Below are positions 59,702 through 64,000 of a stretch of 64,000 nt of DNA, piece after piece. The DNA lies in the NCBI GenBank assembly GCA_039566865.1, contig CM076962.1, positions 8,984,743-9,048,742 of the forward strand, read 5' to 3'. The DNA is from Aurelia coerulea. Its lineage: Eukaryota > Cnidaria > Scyphozoa > Semaeostomeae > Ulmaridae. The notes beneath the pieces are model-generated. The model was not told where the DNA came from. It ran no database searches and saw nothing but the letters and a program-made list of their open reading frames with translations. The first letter of the stretch is position 1; every line of letters begins with the position of its first letter. A program made the translations under genes and the position numbers.

Positions 59702-60739
59702 TTGGAACAAACTTTTTTCCTCTCTTTAGGCCTGATCAAAGACGTCATCTACCGTGATAGCTATTTTTTCCACCCAACACTGAAGTCATTGAATGAATCT
59801 ATTCCCACTTTGCTAGTTGCATCCAAGAGTAAAAACACGGTTAAAACCTACACCAGAGGCATCAAAACATGGAAGACATGGTCTGATCAATTTTCTGAAT
59901 TATCTTTCCCTGTGAAAGCTACTTCACTTACGCTTTTTATTACAAGCAAGGTTCAGTCTGCAGAAAGACTTTCAAAAATCACTCAGACATTCTATGGTTT
60001 GAAATTCCTTCATGACATAACTGGCAGGAAGAACCCTTGCAAAAACAAAATGGCAATAACGGCTCTGGAATCAGCATAAAGGATTTTGGCTAAGCCAATA
60101 AAAAAGAAAGAGCCTATTAAACCTACACATTTGCGCAAGCTAGGCGAAATCCTCACAGAGAATCCCAATAATTTGCCCAATTACCATACACTTGCTATTT
60201 GCTGTATAGCATTTTCTGGATTTCTGAGGTTCAATGAAGTAGCTAAGTTACGACGATCAGATATCTCTTTTCACAACACATACATGAAAATCTCCATCGA
60301 AAAAAGCAGGACTGATATTTTCAGAGATGGAGCTCACGTGCTTATTGCTAAAACTGGTTCAATCTCTTGCCCCTACAAAGTCCTTAAAAAGTATATCAAA
60401 CTTGCTGATATCCCCGAGAATTCGCAAGAATACCTATTTAGAGCGATTGCTTTTCTCAAGAAAAAAGATACTTATTAACTACGTTTTAAAGATAGACCAA
60501 TTTCATATAGCCGCACGAGAGAAATAGTTTTAGACGCCTTTGATAAGATCGGTTTGAATAAAAAGGAATTTGGTCTCCATAGTCTCCGAGCTGAAGGCGC
60601 TGCAGCTGCTGCAAATGCAGGAATTAAAGACAGGCTTTTCAAACGTCACGGGAGGTGGAGATCAGAGAACGCAAAATATGGTTATATTAAAGACAAGTTG
60701 AGCAGCCTCCTTTCTGTTTCTCTTAGTCTAGGCCTTTAG
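59702..60739 (+). pseudogene. Ngaro tyrosine recombinase with two in-frame stops
   Basis: One continuous frame. The N-terminal core-binding part reads LVASKSKNTVKTYTRGIKTW and LTLFITSKVQSAERLSKITQ. The catalytic part reads IAFSGFLRFNEVAKLRRSDI (first Arg), then EFGLHSLRAEGAAAAANAGI (His-x-x-Arg) and RLFKRHGRWRSENAKYGYIK (second His/Trp and the Tyr nucleophile). All catalytic positions look intact. Only two TAA codons, at 60077-60079 and 60476-60478, break the frame, with no frameshift. It would integrate a circular DNA form at the target. Confidence 0.9.
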
Positions 60740-60777
60740 AGCCGTATATTTCCTGCTCCAGCCCATCTTTGGAGATC

Positions 60778-60905
60778 TTGGCTGTGTATGATAACCAACG
60801 CCACTACTCCCAATAAATGATTATTCCTTGTGTCAATTCTCGGAAAATTAAAAGGTAAATAATTTATTTTCGGTTCCATCACGAAGTGATGGATAAGAAA
60901 ATAAA
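60778..60905 (+). repeat. Ngaro split direct repeat B1
   Basis: 128 bases from TTGGCTGTGTATGATAACC to GGATAAGAAAATAA. It matches B2 with a few substitutions, and it runs straight into A2. Confidence 0.9.
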
Positions 60906-61096
60906 TGAATTTATCTTTGTTTTTGAAGGAATTCTTCAACTTTTTTTCTATAACTGTATTCCTCTGGGAGTTCAAAGAATTTTTTCTGCACGCTGCGCGT
61001 TCCACGCAGGAATGCAAGAACCTAATGTTATGAAAAGGTTGAGCACAAACAACTCTCCATCTTGGCCTAATTTCATTCACAGCCAGGTAACTTTCC
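60900..61096 (+). repeat. Ngaro split direct repeat A2
   Basis: Copy of A1, sharing AATTTATCTTTGTTTTTGA and CACGCTGCGCGTTCCACGC. The B1-A2 junction at about 60900-60905 is the unit from which both terminal repeats derive in the Ngaro replication model. Confidence 0.9.
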
Positions 61097-61319
61097 ACCA
61101 TTAAGCTGTTTAGAAATCATTGTTCGTTATTGATATTAGAGTTTTCTTCAAAGTTGTCGTTAACAAAAGATAAATAAATAGATAATATAAAAATGGGGCA
61201 GCTATTACTGTTTTTCAGTAGTCGCTTATTCGTTGTGTTATCGTTATTTAGAATTCGATTTTGCAGTTGTATCTTTATTTCTGTGATTCATTGTGTAAGT
61301 GTCAATCTAAATTGTGATT
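61097..61319 (+). other. Spacer between A2 and B2
   Basis: About 220 AT-rich bases without a coding frame, unique to this spot in the window. Confidence 0.6.
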
Positions 61320-61446
61320 TTGGCTGTGTATTATAACCAACGCCAGTACTCCTAATAAATTATTATTCCTTGTGTCAATTCTCGGAAAATTAGAAGGTAA
61401 ATAATTTATTTTCGGTTCCATCACGAAATGATGGATAAGAAAATAA
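61320..61446 (+). repeat. Ngaro split direct repeat B2 (right end)
   Basis: Copy of B1; the right end of the element is where similarity stops, after AAGAAAATAAG. Confidence 0.9.
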
Positions 61447-62300
61447 GCCCCTTACTCTTTTCTATAAGATTATGAATGATGTCACTCCTTGTGTACAAAG
61501 GAGCCACTCCCGCCACTTCATCAGTCGAAATACTCGCTTCACAATGAGGATCAAGGGCAAGAATAGAAAAATCTCCATCTGGCTTTTATCCCAACTTCAT
61601 ATCTGAATGGAACATACTTTATCCTGAACTCTGGCTTTCCCCGTCTGTTACAGTCTAAAAACAAAGGTTCTGTCAATAAATCACCCTCCTGTAAAACTTA
61701 TCTTGAGATTCATGGAATAGCATATCTTTCTCAAATAAGAGTTCCAGAGTCTCAGCACATTTAATTTTCACAAATACAAGCATAATTTTAGGGATGCTAT
61801 TAACCCAATGTACCCACTGAACGATGACATTTAGGGTGCGAAGCACTTTTTGTTGCTTTGCCCTTCATTTGACATTCAACGACGAGATCTTTTCACTGAA
61901 GTTTCAGTAGTATTATGACAATTTTCCAAGTCAACAGCCTTTGAAACAACGTTCTGGTGTAACTTTTATCATACGGTGGTAAAGACGTTTCTAATGATGT
62001 TAATAAAAAATATACTCGACTTGACTCCAAATTCAATCCACAAAACTGGTCGGTTCTTTTGAGATGATTTCAGACTTTTGGACACCATATAGACACAAAC
62101 TACATTTCTTTTATGTTTTTTTCTTCCGTTTGTTTGTAAGTCTGTTTCGCATTGAGTATGAGTTGTGCGTGCGTAAGGCGTATGAGTTGCGAATGACAAG
62201 TCACCCACCTAACCTTACAGCATGTGTGCTGTGTTTTTGAACGGCGAAGACCCTAGAGGGGAGGCAGTGGCTACGGCATTTATTTTCGATGTTGTTCTCC
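61447..62300 (+). pseudogene. LINE RT C-terminal remnant
   Basis: Across several frames one can follow KIMNDVTP, GKNRKISIWLLSQL, and then ILGMLL/RDAINPMYPLNDD, then GAKHFLLLCPSFDIQRRDLF. The last block has the E/K-H-F-L-L-x-C-P-x-F...R-R-x-L pattern of the Cys/His C-terminus of Jockey/CR1-group LINEs (compare DSEHFLLHCHFF at 38000). Heavily decayed, 5'-truncated by the Ngaro element or before it. Confidence 0.6.
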
Positions 62301-62573
62301 CGGCAGTGGTTTCTACTGATCAGCATTATCTCATTTGCTGGCCTGAATCCTAGTGTGAAACTGGTTTTAGTATTGATCCATATTTTATGGTTTACGTGTA
62401 GCTCTTTGCAATTGTATCTTTAATTGGGATTTAGTTGCATGTTCTTTATGTAATGGGTGATAATTGTCTTTTGCTCCCCCTGGCATCGTCTTCATAGTGT
62501 TGTACAGTAGCTCGTGTAATGTCTTAGGTGCCTCGTTTCTGTGAAAATATTGTTGAATAGAAAAGGAATTATA

Positions 62574-63778
62574 CAGGTTGTCCCAAAACAATTTCCGACT
62601 TTTAAATGTGAATATGTTCGAGACAAGTTGATGTATATGGACCATTTGGACATTTTTTGAAAGCTGAAACACATAATTTTCTGTTGAGCCTATTGCTGTT
62701 TCAATTCAGGAATTTTTAGGATACATTTCATTTCATTTAAGGAGGGTTGCCCTTCAGCAAAGGCTAATTTTCAAGGGGCCCTCAACCAAAAAGTTTTAAT
62801 TACAATATGCAATAAATTTTACCTACACTATAAAAAGACATAAAGCTAAAAACCTATTTACAATAATTATGCGATATTTACAATGAAAGAAAATTTAACC
62901 CTTAATAGAACTTTTAAAACTACTAAGGGAGGATGCCTTCTTTGACTCAGCTGGGAGGCTATTCCACAGCTTAGCTCCCTGGAAAGAAAAACATTTCTGC
63001 CCAGTTGCTAATTTTTTCTTTGGTAACCTCAAGTCAGTCTCTGTATTGCGTAGACCAGGTGGTGCTTTAAAATTGACGCTAATCTTTAAGTGTTTTTCAC
63101 TCATTACTCAACTATTCTCCAATGTTATTCTTATTTCTGGATAGACGTAACTGTACTGAATAGTAAGATAGTCCAGAAGAAACAATTAAAGTACTCGTAA
63201 AAACCTGAGAACGTAGTTTAATAACTTGAAAAATTTTCAAATCTTAGAAGTTGCAAGACACCTAAAACTTAGTTATCGAACACAGTCTTTCTAGCCCGTT
63301 GGTAGTGAACATGTCAGCTTTGTCAAGTTTTAGTCCGTTATGCAAACATTTCACTTTGAAATTGAATGCATTTCAGACAGTTGGGCAGTTTCTTTGATGG
63401 CATTGGCAAATTTGTTCAATCGTTCCTTCAAAACCAGGCAGTGATCTTCTTTTCTCTAACTCTGTACATGTTGAGGTCAATATTGACATAATGCATTGCT
63501 GCATTATCTGAGGGCAACATACACATGGTTTTCCAACAATAAGTATGGCTGTAAAAAATGGTAGACAATAGCAGAGCATAGGTCAAGTAAACATGTAAAA
63601 ATTGGCCATAACTTTGAGAGCCCCCTGGTTTCTTTGTAGTTGTCAAATTTGAAGTGCAATAGGCTCAAAATAAAATTACATATCTCAGCTCTCAAATAAT
63701 ACCAGAACGGTTCATATATATCAAATATTTGCTGATTCATTCAAATTTAAAAGTCTGGAAATTTTTTGGGACACCCTG
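62574..63778. mobile_element. Mariner-like element, TA target, LINE tail inside
   Basis: CAGGTTGTCCCAAAACAATT at the left is mirrored at the right by AATTTTTTGGGACACCCTG, with TA on both sides (62572-62573 and 63779-63780). The CAGGGTGTCCCAAAA terminus is common among mariner-like elements. Behind it, GACTTTTAAAT continues the inverse match. It holds a LINE 3' fragment at about 62712-63110. No transposase frame was recognised. Confidence 0.85.
62712..63110 (-). mobile_element. L2-like LINE 3' fragment (minus)
   Basis: On the minus strand, LRLPKKKLATGQKCFSFQGA with KLWNSLPAESKKASSL matches the C-terminal block of LINE B (LRLPLKSAANGQKCFSFRGA). The 3' UTR shares AATTAGCC-GCTGAAGGGCAACCCTCC-type sequence with LINE B (35440-35500). 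The tail is AAATG repeats at 62725-62740. Severely 5'-truncated. Confidence 0.85.
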
Positions 63779-64000
63779 TATAGCATGGCATAATCACATT
63801 TGTATATGTATTTTTTTACTCTTCAGAAATGCTTTTTTATTGCTTAACGTAATTTTAACCATTTTAACCATTTTAACCACTTATAAACGACTAAAGAGAA
63901 GATGTAAAATATTAGCTGCATTATCGAGCTGAGGAATCTCTCAGGCTTCCTACAGTTTTGATGCTATATTTTTTATACATGTGGTATCTCTGTTAAGATA
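63779..64000. other. No gene seen
   Basis: AT-rich end of the window. ATTTTAACC is repeated three times near 63852-63880. No coding or RNA feature is supported. Confidence 0.5.

Larger units (their letters stand above)
55360..61446 (+). mobile_element. Ngaro/DIRS-type tyrosine-recombinase retroelement
   Basis: Split direct repeats define the element. A1 (55360-55556) matches A2 (60900-61096), and B1 (60778-60905) matches B2 (61320-61446). The order is A1-ORFs-B1-A2-B2, the textbook Ngaro/PAT arrangement rather than the inverted ends of DIRS1. Coding parts are a gag-like ORF with a zinc knuckle, a small RT remnant, RNase H and a tyrosine recombinase, all on the + strand. A minus-strand LINE fragment (56865-58130) and a MITE (58240-58680) replace or interrupt most of the RT. 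No target duplication is expected, because a recombinase inserts it. It lies in an ABCB6-like intron. Confidence 0.9.

Overview
The window is metazoan nuclear DNA, AT-rich, with introns, GT-AG splice sites and no bacterial gene layout. Almost everything in it is transposable elements in several layers of nesting. The element mix suggests a marine invertebrate, most likely a cnidarian such as an anthozoan: CR1-like LINEs with an SGNH-esterase ORF1, a LINE with a 2A peptide, a GIY-YIG Penelope-like element, an Ngaro/DIRS tyrosine-recombinase element, Gypsy, Mutator-like, hAT, mariner-like and TTAA elements. The taxonomic guess rests only on this mix.

The one clear host gene is on the + strand at 49642-54374: four consecutive coding exons of an ABCB6-like half-transporter (heavy-metal/haem type ABC transporter) covering the end of the transmembrane domain. 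The nucleotide-binding domain is not in the window. Its introns are packed with small inverted-repeat elements, and the intron after exon 54298-54374 holds the Ngaro element.

Layout. (1) 787-12125: one + strand CR1-like LINE cut into pieces by a 4.5 kb Mutator-like element carrying a broken RecQ-like helicase start (1135-5619), by an opposite-strand relative of the same LINE family (5821-10237), and by a 1.36 kb TA-target transposon (10719-12073). (2) 12132-43795: one + strand Penelope-like element scattered in order over more than 31 kb: RT first half 12132-12844, RT second half 21314-21712, zinc-rich linker 28235-28737, GIY-YIG endonuclease 37088-37111 plus 43044-43360, and a hammerhead-like motif at 43757. 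The material between the pieces is an 8.5 kb insertion of unknown type (12845-21313), a Gypsy/CR1 compound (21713-28230), a Mutator-like foldback element filled with LINEs and DNA transposons (28738-37087), and a TA-target transposon holding a near-complete 4.5 kb 2A-bearing LINE (37112-43041). (3) 43990-48962: W-type repeats, a palindromic element, and a minus-strand LINE split by a hAT-like and a Mutator-like element. (4) 49642-54374: ABCB6-like exons. (5) 55360-61446: Ngaro-type element with A1-ORFs-B1-A2-B2 split direct repeats. (6) 61447-64000: LINE remnant and a mariner-like element with a LINE tail inside it.

Most insertion calls come from three signs that agree: terminal repeats, target-site duplications, and the interrupted reading frame of the outer element resuming exactly across the gap. 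The nesting reaches five levels and gives a relative insertion chronology. No element looks intact. The 2A LINE is the closest, with two visible single-base frameshifts. No tRNA, rRNA or CRISPR array was seen.
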